9,604 nt of DNA from Chloroflexota bacterium (GTDB lineage: Bacteria > Chloroflexota > Dormibacteria > Dormibacterales > Dormibacteraceae). The stretch spans positions 1-9,604 of the forward strand of contig VBJR01000327.1 of NCBI GenBank assembly GCA_005880175.1. The letters are read 5' to 3'. This document shows positions 1-6,028 of the stretch, one piece after another. Every line of letters starts with the position of its first letter. The first letter of the stretch is position 1. The position numbers were made by a program, and so were the translations under genes. Under the pieces are notes generated by a model. The model was not told the DNA's origin. It did no database searches and saw nothing but the letters and a program-made list of their open reading frames with translations.

Positions 1-328
1 CGGCGAGGTCGCTTGCGTCCCAACGCTCCTGCCACGTCTCGCCGGGCAACATCATCAGCTCCCCGAGGAAGTGGCGCACGCCGCGACGCCGGTTCCCGAC
101 CGTGGTCGCCGAGGCGGGCCACACCTCGCCAATCAGCTTCACGAGCTCGTCGACCGAGGCGTGACCCAGGTCTCCGTGGGGACCGGGCGGAATCGTTGGT
201 GTGGGCGGGGCTGGCACCAGGGCGGCGACACGACGGTACTTGCTGGTCGCGCGGATGGCCTCCAACCCCTGGAGACCGGGAAGCGGGGACTCGCGGCGCC
301 GAATTCTGCCAGTGGTGGTCTCAGCCAC
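1..328 (-). CDS. Second tandem recombinase (TnpB-like), N-terminal part, runs off the window
   Basis: A reading frame starts at a GTG (326-328) and stays open for 109 codons to the window edge. The start overlaps the stop of the upstream integrase in GTGGCTGA, the arrangement expected for translational coupling. The protein begins VAETTTGRIRRRESPLPG and contains ATTVGNRRRGVRHFLGEL followed by PGETWQERWDAS. The TWQERW(D/E)AS segment is, from memory, typical of the N-terminal region of the second recombinase in actinomycete tandem integrase sets. In Tn554-type elements TnpA and TnpB are both tyrosine recombinases and act together. The catalytic domain would lie beyond position 1, so the R-H-R-Y residues cannot be checked. 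The open frame and overlap are seen directly; the family call is inference. A RIT-type (three recombinase) set is an alternative. Confidence 0.72.
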   Translation of the reverse strand, partial: MAETTTGRIRRRESPLPGLQGLEAIRATSKYRRVAALVPAPPTPTIPPGPHGDLGHASVDELVKLIGEVWPASATTVGNRRRGVRHFLGELMMLPGETWQERWDASDLA

Positions 329-1481
329 CGAACACCGCCTCCACGTCCTCCCGGTCATAGCCGGCCGGATAGACAGGCTCGACGCGGGGCCGGCGGTAGT
401 GCTCCTGCATCCGGTCGAACAGCGTCTCCACGCCGGTCGCCAGGTACCGTTGGGTCGTCGTCACCTGAGCGTGCCGCAGGACCGTCTGCACCTCGGCCAG
501 CGTCAGTCCAGGGTCGCCGGCCATTCGCGACGCGGCGGTGTGCCGGAGGTCATGCAGCGTCCAGTTCGTGCTCAGCCGGTCGTTCGCGCGCTGCAACGTG
601 CGCCGCATCGCCCAGTACGTGAGTGGGCGGGACTCGCCGTGTCGCGTGCGCCACACCGGCTCGCCAGCACCTGGCAGGCCTGCCTCGTCGAGGTAGAGCG
701 CCAGGTGGGTGAACGCCTGCGGAGATGCCGGAACCGGCTCCAGGACGCGCGAGCCCTTCGACACCACCCAGATGCGCTGCCCGGCCCAGTCCACGTGCTC
801 CAGGCGCAGGCCCAACAGCTCGCTCGCCCTCGCCCCGCTGGAGACGTAGAAGGCGAGCAGCGCTCGGTCCCGATGGCTGGTCATGGACGCGAACAGCTCC
901 TCCCACAGCGGGTCCGGGATGGCCCTGGGCAGGCGGTGGGCGGTCTTCTGGCGCAGCGGGGCGCGCGGGACCTTCGCCTGCGTGTCGATGGGGCTGCGGT
1001 GCGCGAGCAGAGCGCGCCGCTCCGCTCGTACAGGGACCGGGTTGAGGGCGGGTCCCCGCCCGCAATGGGCGTGGAAAGCGTAGAAGCCGTACAGGACCGC
1101 CAGGCTGTGGTTGATCGTCGTCGGCGCGTATCCGTCGGGAAGGGATGGCTTGCCAGTCTTCGGGTTCACCGCGCCAGGCGCCGGGCCCGACCTGCGTCGC
1201 CGCTGACCGTTGCGGGCGCTCCGCAGCCAGCCGACCAGGACCGCCACCTCGGCCGTGGTCGCGCCCGTCCACTCCACCCGAAGCGCGGTCAGCAGACCGC
1301 AGAGCGTGAGGTGGGTGAGGAACGCGCTGATCGCCTCCACCTCGTCTCCGGCGCCGTCCGTCACGAAGAAGGGCAACGAAGGCCGGTCACCTGCCCGCAC
1401 CTCGCCGACGGCGGGCACGGCCGCGCCGGCCTCCATCAACGCCCGACGCATGTCCAGCAGCGGCAACTCCATCAACAACAT
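321..1481 (-). CDS. Tyrosine recombinase / integrase, first of a tandem set (TnpA-like)
   Basis: 386 residues, close to Tn554 TnpA in size. It would cut and rejoin DNA through a covalent 3'-phosphotyrosine intermediate. The catalytic residues are readable: R218 in SSGARASELLGLR, K242 in VVSKGSR, H310 and R313 in LHDLRHTAASR, H337 in VLRHAQVTTTQRY, and nucleophile Y346. The N-terminal half should be the SAM-like core-binding domain. It looks short: LTLCGLLTALRVEWTG lacks the roughly 15-20 residues (an SYA..LLRW..FLW-like stretch) that I recall between the corresponding segments of close relatives, which suggests an in-frame deletion. The start ATG has no clear ribosome binding site, and a second ATG lies at codon 4. 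The stop overlaps the GTG of the next recombinase. The gene begins at the point where the upstream DUF932 gene loses homology, so it probably marks the end of a mobile element. Confidence 0.93.
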   Translation of the reverse strand: MLLMELPLLDMRRALMEAGAAVPAVGEVRAGDRPSLPFFVTDGAGDEVEAISAFLTHLTLCGLLTALRVEWTGATTAEVAVLVGWLRSARNGQRRRRSGPAPGAVNPKTGKPSLPDGYAPTTINHSLAVLYGFYAFHAHCGRGPALNPVPVRAERRALLAHRSPIDTQAKVPRAPLRQKTAHRLPRAIPDPLWEELFASMTSHRDRALLAFYVSSGARASELLGLRLEHVDWAGQRIWVVSKGSRVLEPVPASPQAFTHLALYLDEAGLPGAGEPVWRTRHGESRPLTYWAMRRTLQRANDRLSTNWTLHDLRHTAASRMAGDPGLTLAEVQTVLRHAQVTTTQRYLATGVETLFDRMQEHYRRPRVEPVYPAGYDREDVEAVFGG

Positions 1482-1872
1482 CTACGACCTGAGGTCGACG
1501 AAGTGCAGTCAACTGGACCGTCTGGCCCCGCCTCAGCGAACCCGCGGTCTTGTAAAAGAAGCCCTCGCCACCGAGGAGCTCGTCGCACCACGCGAAGGCC
1601 TCCTCGTTCTGGACGATCCGATAGCTGGCGCCGACCACGCCGAGGGGCTGACCGTCGGTGGCCCTGACCACGGCGTAGCGGTCGGGGACCGGGCGATAGC
1701 CGTCCTCGGGGTTCCCGACGAAGACCGGCTGCTTGGTCAGGCTCCAGCCGGCGAGACCGCTGTACTCGAGCGCCTCCGCGCTATCGAGTGAGTCGTTGGG
1801 GAGCACCGTGCCCAGCCCGTGCCAGGCCGGGCGGCCCTCCGTGAAGACGCCGGATTCGAACTCGTGTGGCAT
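1387..1872 (-). pseudogene. DUF932 (phage/plasmid-like TIGR03299 type) gene, 3' part lost
   Basis: The start ATG (1870-1872) follows GAGGAGGTG at a good distance. The protein opens MPHEFESGVFTEGRPAWHGL, the characteristic beginning of DUF932 proteins found on plasmids and phages, and continues through a Y-R-I-V-QNEEAF-like segment to FFYKTAGSLRRGQTV at about residue 119. After that (below about position 1516) the frame gives an arginine-rich tail unlike the family and ends at 1387 inside the integrase gene on the same strand. Family members are usually about 320-400 residues, so roughly two thirds is missing. The cause is very likely insertion of the recombinase element. The function of DUF932 is not established; the genes are typical of mobile-element maintenance regions. 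Confidence 0.85.
1485..1497. repeat. 13-base palindrome just upstream of the integrase start
   Basis: CGACCT, a central G, then AGGTCG: a perfect 6-base inverted repeat three bases upstream of the integrase ATG on the minus strand and about 20 bases inside the inferred element boundary. Its position suggests a recombinase binding arm or an operator for the integrase gene, but a chance palindrome cannot be excluded. Confidence 0.35.
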
Positions 1873-2057
1873 GTCGCGCCACCTCCTCGTGAGGCTCGGG
1901 AGCTGGCCGCTCCCGGCGCGGCTGCCTGGAGCCGGCTTCGCCGTGCGCCGCTGGGGCTCGCGAAGCGACCCGAAGGGCCTGGCCCCACGGCGCGGGGCGG
2001 GACGGCTTGGCTGACGGCCGCGAGGGTGGCCAGTGGTCGAGCGGGAGGTGGAGCCGC

Positions 2058-2100
2058 CCGCGGGAGGGCGAGCGGCCGGCATGGGCCGGCCCGCCCGCGG
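2058..2100 (-). terminator. Strong GC-rich stem-loop after the cysteine-rich gene
   Basis: Outer arms CCGCGGG (2058-2064) and CCCGCGG (2094-2100) enclose an inner perfect 7-base stem GGCCGGC / GCCGGCC (2074-2080 and 2085-2091) with an ATGG loop. It lies 12 bases past the stop of the minus-strand gene ending at 2112 and upstream of the DUF932 start. There is no U-tract, which is common for actinomycete terminators. It could instead be a processing or attenuation structure. The rest of 1873-2111 shows no gene. Confidence 0.42.
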
Positions 2101-2111
2101 ACGGGTCCCGG

Positions 2112-2738
2112 TCAGTACACGATCGTGCAGCGGCAGCAGAGGAGCCGCTTCGTGTGCGGCGTGGACGCATAGCACGGCTCGCCGGGGCGGATGGGCTCGG
2201 GACAGGCGTCGCAGACCAGCGCCATGAGGGCCGTGCGCTCCACGTAGAGCGTCCCGTCCTGGTCCTCCAGCCAGCCGGGTCGGCCAGCGCGCGGCTTGTG
2301 CAGACGGCGGATGTCCGTGCAGGAGCACGCGCGGCCCTCGCGCGGACCCGCGATGTACGACCGGCCATTGCACGCGTGAATGTGGTTGCCGATCATCGGC
2401 TGCTCACACTCGCCGCAGTAGGTGTCGTACTGCAGTTCGCTCTGCGGAACGAGGTCGTAGGCGGGGGCGGCGCCGACATCGAGGACCGCCTTCCAGGTGC
2501 CGGGCTCGGGGTCGGCCGGCGGCGACGTGCCGAACGTGCGGGCGAAGGCCTCGGCGCCGACGCGCGAAACGCAGTCCCGGCACACCGTGGCGCCCGCGCC
2601 CGTGGAGCTGCCATCGATGTCGAGGGCGATCAGGTCGAAGGCGACCGCTCCGGGCGCTGCCTCCGCGCCGCGCAGGAAGTAGAGGGCGAGCCTGCCGCTC
2701 GCTCCGTAGACGACGTGGTCGCGATCGGTATTCGACAT
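2112..2738 (-). CDS. Cysteine-rich putative zinc-binding protein of unknown function
   Basis: 208 residues, starting at an ATG preceded by GAGGAGG six bases away; longer in-frame extensions upstream run into the intron and are not credible. I do not recognise the family. The N-terminal ~50 residues (YGASGRLALYFLRG, then FDLIALDIDG) contain no cysteine. Cysteines then come in pairs: C53/C56 (CRDC), C108/C111 (CGEC), C138/C140, C176/C179 (CDAC), and C201/C202/C204 at the very C-terminus, with C123 and C189 between. At least two zinc-ribbon-like modules are likely, in the manner of small nucleic-acid-binding proteins on plasmids. It has no signal peptide or membrane segment, so it should be cytoplasmic. 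It shares an upstream element with parB and ssb, which suggests co-regulation. Confidence 0.8.
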   Translation of the reverse strand: MSNTDRDHVVYGASGRLALYFLRGAEAAPGAVAFDLIALDIDGSSTGAGATVCRDCVSRVGAEAFARTFGTSPPADPEPGTWKAVLDVGAAPAYDLVPQSELQYDTYCGECEQPMIGNHIHACNGRSYIAGPREGRACSCTDIRRLHKPRAGRPGWLEDQDGTLYVERTALMALVCDACPEPIRPGEPCYASTPHTKRLLCCRCTIVY

Positions 2739-2810
2739 GTGCGGCCTCCTCGAAGTGGGTTCCATGCCGTGGGGAGGGCGAACGGCGGCGGCGGACGTGC
2801 GGAGGTCCGC

Positions 2811-2836
2811 GAGGGGATCGGCGGGTATGGAGGGAG
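2811..2836 (-). promoter_or_regulatory. Shared upstream element, copy 1 (before the cysteine-rich gene)
   Basis: GAGGGGATCGGCGGGTATGG (2811-2830) followed by AGGGAG (plus-strand reading) is identical over 26 bases to a copy before ssb and matches the core of one before parB. The GCGGGTATGG core begins 83 bases upstream of the ATG. A 6-base inverted repeat (GCGGAC 2791-2796, GTCCGC 2805-2810) sits next to it. It could be a promoter, an operator or a structured leader. The group II intron begins six bases beyond it and separates it from its original upstream sequence. Confidence 0.5.
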
Positions 2837-3168
2837 CGGACGTGCGCCACGAGGCGCCGATGAACCGGGTGGGGATGAAAGGGCTCCACCGTTGGCCTGT
2901 CGCAGCGGGTCGATGAAGCACGGGGCAGGCAGAACCTGGAGACGCAGGGGAGGCTGGGAAGCGGCCCCGAGAACGACGGGACGGCCCGGGACTGCCAGAC
3001 GGGTCGGGTCCGGCTAGACGAGGCGGAAAGGTGTACGTGAGGAACCAGCGCTGTAAAGCTCCACAAACCCTCCACCAGCTCCAACCTGGCGGATATGGGC
3101 TGGGCTGCGATGCACGCTCGCCGAGAGGGCGAGCGACTCCCGGGCCGGGTGTTCGCGCCGGCAGGGAG

Positions 3169-3200
3169 GCCACGGGGAAGGTCTGCGGCGTACCCGTGGC
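3169..3200 (+). ncRNA. Group II intron EBS1 stem-loop (domain I)
   Basis: A perfect 8-base stem, GCCACGGG (3169-3176) with CCCGTGGC (3193-3200), presents a 16-base loop containing GTCTGC. That loop is complementary to the six exon bases preceding the proposed 5' splice site. It is the target-recognition loop that would guide splicing and retrohoming. The pairing is computed by eye; the assignment is inference from the known architecture of these introns. Confidence 0.65.
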
Positions 3201-3437
3201 GATGTCGCTGGAGCAGAGCTGGGCACCTCCTCCGCCGACCGGTTCAACGGTGAACGTGGGAACCCTCTGGAACCGCCCTCGGGCCTGCTCGCCAAGCAGG
3301 TCAAGGGCAGGCACGTCGTCGGCCGATAGGACCCGAGGGGACGGAGTCCGCGTAGTAGTCCGAGGGCGGGAAAGCCGTCCACATGGCGAAGGCGGACAGC
3401 GAGTGTGCAGCCCTGCTGCGGAGCCAGGAGGCCGGCG

Positions 3438-4868
3438 GTGAATACTGCCGCGCCGGTGCCCGACGCCGACGAGGCAGAGGCCCGGGTACTGGAGATGCAG
3501 ATCAAGCTGCACCGGTGGGCCGGCGAGGACGAGGGTCGCCGGTTCGGGGACCTGTACAACCTCGTCTGTGACCCCGCCTTCCTGCTTGTGGCATGGAGGC
3601 GGGTCAAGGGGAACCGGGGCGCGCGCTCTGCCGGGGTGGACGGCATCACCGTCCGCCACATCGAACAGGGGCAAGGCGTGGACAGCTTCCTCGCCGAACT
3701 CCGGTCCGAGCTCCGAGCCCGGACCTACCGCCCGTCACTCGTGCGGGAGCGGATGATCCCGAAAGCCGACGGCAAGTTCCGCCGGCTGGGCATCGCGACC
3801 GTGCGCGACCGGGTGGTGCAGGCAGCGCTCAAGCTGGTGCTCGAACCCATCTTCGAGGCGGACTTCCAGCCCTTCTCGTACGGGTTTCGCCCCAGACGAG
3901 GTGCCCAGGACGCCATCGCGGAGATCCGCATGCACAGCATCCACTCCTACGAGTGGGTGCTCGAGGCGGACATCAAGGCGTGCTTCGACGAGATCTCGCA
4001 CTCGGCCCTCGTGGACCGCGTGAACCGACGGATCACCGACAAGCGAGTCCTGGCCCTGGTCAAGGCGTTCCTCAAGGCCGGAATCCTTACCCAACTCGGC
4101 CAAGAGGAAGACACCATCACCGGCACTCCCCAGGGTGGCATCCTGTCCCCGCTGCTGGCCAACATCGCGCTGTCGGCCCTGGACGATCATTTCGCCCAGG
4201 AATGGCAGACGCTGATGGGCACGGAGAACGAACGCCGAAAGCGTCGCCGCCACGGTCTCGGGAACTGGCGGATCATCCGCTACGCGGATGACTTCGTCGT
4301 CATGGTCTCGGGCACCCGTGAGCACGCCGAAGCGCTGCGTGACACGGTCCAGGCGGTACTGGCCCCGATCGGCCTACGCCTCTCGGAGGCCAAGACCAGG
4401 GTCGTCCATCTCGACGAAGGCTTCGATTTCCTGGGCTTCCGCATCCAGCGGAGGCACAAGCGAGGCACCGACGAGCGCGTGGTGTACACCTATCCCTCCA
4501 AACGCTCCTTCGAGCGCATCAAGGAGAAGGTCCGCGCGCTCACCCACGGGTCCCACCTCACGCTCCAGAAGCTGCTGCCGCTGCTCAACGCGGTAGTTCG
4601 CGGGTGGTGTAACTACTTCAGGCACGGCGTGTCCAAACAGGTGTTCAGCGCTCTCGGCGTCTTCGTCTGGCGCCGGGTAGCGCACTGGATACGCAAGAAG
4701 CACGGCGGCTTGTCGTGGAAGACCCTGTTCAAGCGGTACATGCCCGATGGGCACATTGCCGCCGATGGGGTCCGGCTCTTCGAGGCCAGGAGTGTTCCGG
4801 TCACCCGGTACCAGTTCCGTGGCCATCGAATCCCCACCCCGTGGACGGAGCAGACCCTCACCAACTGA
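3438..4868 (+). CDS. ltrA: Group II intron-encoded reverse transcriptase/maturase
   Basis: 476 residues from a GTG start with AGGAGG seven bases ahead, giving VNTAAPVPDADEAEARVLEM, the N-terminus I recall for actinomycete intron proteins. An ATG 11 codons upstream is less likely. The RT core is intact: D178 in VLEADIKACFDEI, TPQGGILSPLLANI, the catalytic YADD at 282-285 in RYADDFVVM, and LGFRIQRR. The maturase/thumb (X) domain follows, with VVRGWCNYFRHGVSKQ, then a short C-terminal DNA-binding-like region ending in RGHRIPTPW. There is no HNH endonuclease domain, and the protein is about 120 residues shorter than LtrA, so mobility would rely on nicks made elsewhere, such as at replication forks. 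It helps the intron RNA fold and splice and reverse-transcribes it after insertion. It stops 21 bases before domain V. Confidence 0.96.
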   Translation: MNTAAPVPDADEAEARVLEMQIKLHRWAGEDEGRRFGDLYNLVCDPAFLLVAWRRVKGNRGARSAGVDGITVRHIEQGQGVDSFLAELRSELRARTYRPSLVRERMIPKADGKFRRLGIATVRDRVVQAALKLVLEPIFEADFQPFSYGFRPRRGAQDAIAEIRMHSIHSYEWVLEADIKACFDEISHSALVDRVNRRITDKRVLALVKAFLKAGILTQLGQEEDTITGTPQGGILSPLLANIALSALDDHFAQEWQTLMGTENERRKRRRHGLGNWRIIRYADDFVVMVSGTREHAEALRDTVQAVLAPIGLRLSEAKTRVVHLDEGFDFLGFRIQRRHKRGTDERVVYTYPSKRSFERIKEKVRALTHGSHLTLQKLLPLLNAVVRGWCNYFRHGVSKQVFSALGVFVWRRVAHWIRKKHGGLSWKTLFKRYMPDGHIAADGVRLFEARSVPVTRYQFRGHRIPTPWTEQTLTN

Positions 4869-4889
4869 CCAACGGCATGCACTCGTGGA

Positions 4890-4986
4890 GAGCCGGGTGC
4901 GTCGAGAGGCGCACGCCCGGTTCGGAGGGCGGGCCAGGGAGACGGGCCGGCCGAGAGGCCGGTACCGCGCCCTGGTCCGACCCTAC
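4890..4986 (+). ncRNA. Group II intron catalytic domain V and branch-point domain VI
   Basis: Domain V is exactly 34 bases (4890-4923). It starts GAGCCGGGTGCG with the catalytic AGC triad at 4891-4893 and ends CCCGGTTC, the standard form. Domain VI follows: the stem GGGCCAGGG (4931-4939) with CCCTGGTCC (4970-4978), an inner CCGGCC/GGCCGG hairpin with a GAGA tetraloop, and a basal stem in which C4930 pairs with G4979 and GGG (4927-4929) pairs with CCC (4981-4983). This leaves A4980 bulged, seven bases from the 3' end. A4980 is therefore the predicted branch point. Nothing in these domains looks damaged. Confidence 0.9.
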
Positions 4987-5014
4987 CCGAGTGCGGACGC
5001 CGGCCGCCGCTCGG
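4987..5014 (-). terminator. Stem-loop after the primase-polymerase gene, in the intron 3' exon
   Basis: CCGAG (4987-4991) pairs with CTCGG (5010-5014), and inside it GCGG (4993-4996) pairs with CCGC (5004-5007). It lies about 33 bases past the stop codon of the minus-strand primase-polymerase gene and abuts the intron 3' end. Without a U-tract, a role in termination is only a suggestion. Confidence 0.33.
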
Positions 5015-5046
5015 CAGGATCGAGGCAGGAACCCGCCGGGAGGCCG

Positions 5047-5961
5047 CTACGGCGAATCGGGCGGCAGCATCCGTCGTGGATGGCGTCTCCCGGCCTGGAG
5101 TCCACGACGAACGGTGGATCGGATCTTGCGTTCGCCTGGGCCCGCGGCCATGCCCGCGGCGACCAAGGCGGCGGTCGCCGTCGCCTCGTCCAGCAAACCG
5201 GCGCCGACGAGCTGGCCGAGGCAGAACGCCGCGAGGTTGAGACGGTGGTTGCGCTGACCGCGCGACGCCTGGGCGACGTTCCGGGCCTCGCTGGCGACCG
5301 CGGCCGCGACGTAGGCGTGCGCGTCCCCGGTGCGCAGCGACACGTCGGAACGCGCGACCGCCGGCTTCGCGGGCACGGCGAGCTGGAGGAGCCACGCGGG
5401 CATGGGCGGCAGCTCGGCGACTTGGTCGGGCAGGACGATCCAGCGATAAGCGCGGCCATTCCGGTGGCGACTCGGAGGCGCGACCACGTAGCTGCCGTCG
5501 GCACGCACATCGAGGCCGTCGCCGATCTGCCCAGCCGAACTCCGCACGGCAGAGCCCGGATGGGCGAAGTAGGCGTGGCAGCCATCGCCGGTCTGGACCC
5601 ATGCGGCGTCGATCGGCCTGTGGGCGTCGAGGGAGCGGAGCGCCCGCATGCCTGCCAGGCCATCGACGTCGAGCACGATCAGGCGACTCTCTCCGCCGGT
5701 GCGGACGCCGACGTTGGCGTTCGGGACGGCACACCACCAGCTCTCGACCGTTGCCGGATCGGTGACGGCGTCGTGCAGGCCGTGCGGGACCAGGTGCGGG
5801 ATCGGATGCTTGCCGACGCTGGCGCAGTCGGGGACGCCGCAGGCGCAGCAGCCGGTCGCGACCGGCCACCAGAGCGGCAGCACGAGCCAACCGCGCTGGG
5901 CATAGGTCAGTGCGGCGTGCCGGAGCATCGTGAGATCGGGCACTCGCTGTCCGAGTTCCAT
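5047..5961 (-). CDS. Bifunctional DNA primase/polymerase (Prim-Pol, archaeo-eukaryotic primase fold)
   Basis: 304 residues. The ATG is preceded by AGGAGTC on the minus strand. It would synthesise primers, and possibly extend DNA, during plasmid or element replication. Signs of the Prim-Pol fold: ALTYAQRGWLVLPL near the N-terminus, GKHP at 50-53, the metal-binding pair D98/D100 in RLIVLDVD, the nucleotide-binding H129 in TGDGCHAYF, and D151 with SYVVAPPSRH. Four cysteines at 38, 39, 41 and 46 (CCACGVPDC) resemble the zinc-binding insertion seen in many actinomycete members. The C-terminal part (about 228-295) is helical and resembles a PriCT-type domain, with a conserved-looking RGQRNHRLNLAAF. 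No helicase domain is fused. It is the third of the module genes after ssb and parB, 67 bases beyond parB with a stem-loop between. Confidence 0.9.
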   Translation of the reverse strand: MELGQRVPDLTMLRHAALTYAQRGWLVLPLWWPVATGCCACGVPDCASVGKHPIPHLVPHGLHDAVTDPATVESWWCAVPNANVGVRTGGESRLIVLDVDGLAGMRALRSLDAHRPIDAAWVQTGDGCHAYFAHPGSAVRSSAGQIGDGLDVRADGSYVVAPPSRHRNGRAYRWIVLPDQVAELPPMPAWLLQLAVPAKPAVARSDVSLRTGDAHAYVAAAVASEARNVAQASRGQRNHRLNLAAFCLGQLVGAGLLDEATATAALVAAGMAAGPGERKIRSTVRRGLQAGRRHPRRMLPPDSP

Positions 5962-5988
5962 GGATCGACTCCTCTATGGACGTGAGGT

Positions 5989-6018
5989 GCGAGACGGGGC
6001 ACGAGCGCCCCGCCTCGC
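5989..6018 (-). terminator. Stem-loop between parB-like and primase-polymerase genes
   Basis: GCGAG-A-CGGGGC (5989-6000), loop ACGAGC, then GCCCCG-C-CTCGC (6007-6018): an 11-pair stem with one mismatch. It begins 11 bases past the parB stop and ends 27 bases before the primase-polymerase start on the minus strand. It could terminate or attenuate transcription between the two genes, or stabilise a processed mRNA end. No U-tract follows. Confidence 0.5.
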
Positions 6019-6028
6019 AGCGGACCGG

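Larger units (their letters stand above)
1..1518 (-). mobile_element. One end of a tandem tyrosine-recombinase element (Tn554/RIT-like)
   Basis: Two overlapping recombinase genes read away from a boundary at about 1510-1525. To the right of that boundary a DUF932 gene is intact in frame; to the left its reading frame turns into unrelated sequence. This matches an element that inserts with its first recombinase gene close to one end. The exact junction cannot be fixed because the other end and the empty site are not in the window. No clear terminal inverted repeat was found, which is consistent with Tn554-like elements. The boundary is estimated from where protein similarity stops, so allow some 15 bases of error. 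Confidence 0.55.
2842..4986 (+). mobile_element. Group II intron with reverse transcriptase ORF (Ll.LtrB-like, endonuclease-less)
   Basis: A ribozyme-plus-maturase retroelement of about 2145 bases. The 5' end is placed at GTGCGCC (2842), matching the GUGYG consensus. The 3' end is placed after 4986 (CTAC), six bases past a bulged A in domain VI. Support for the boundaries: EBS1 GTCTGC (3181-3186) pairs with the last six exon bases GCGGAC (2836-2841) with one G-U pair; CCCTCCA (3068-3074) can pair with exon TGGAGGG (2828-2834) as a tentative EBS2-IBS2; and G3180, next to EBS1, can pair with C4987, the first 3' exon base. A segment near 3343-3390 (GTCCGCGTAGTAGTCCGAG, then ACATGGCGAAGG) resembles the same region of the lactococcal intron Ll.LtrB. 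The intron lies antisense to the flanking genes, so it cannot splice from their transcripts. Confidence 0.92.

Noticed and set aside
201..1667. A 488-codon plus-strand frame across the integrase
   Set aside because: It lies opposite a well-supported integrase with all catalytic residues. Its translation is arginine-rich with no known domain, as expected from antisense frames in GC-rich DNA.
3405..3437. An ATG start 11 codons upstream of the maturase GTG
   Set aside because: The sequence after the GTG at 3438 matches the usual beginning of these proteins, and AGGAGG is well spaced for the GTG, not for the ATG.
2112..3674. A 520-codon minus-strand frame extending the cysteine-rich gene into the intron
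   Set aside because: The upstream part is antisense to intron ribozyme sequence and maturase. The ATG at 2738 has a good ribosome binding site and is the natural start.
4613..5890. A 425-codon minus-strand frame crossing the intron 3' end
   Set aside because: It is a shadow of the Prim-Pol gene in another frame, then antisense to the maturase. Its content is arginine/proline-rich without domains.
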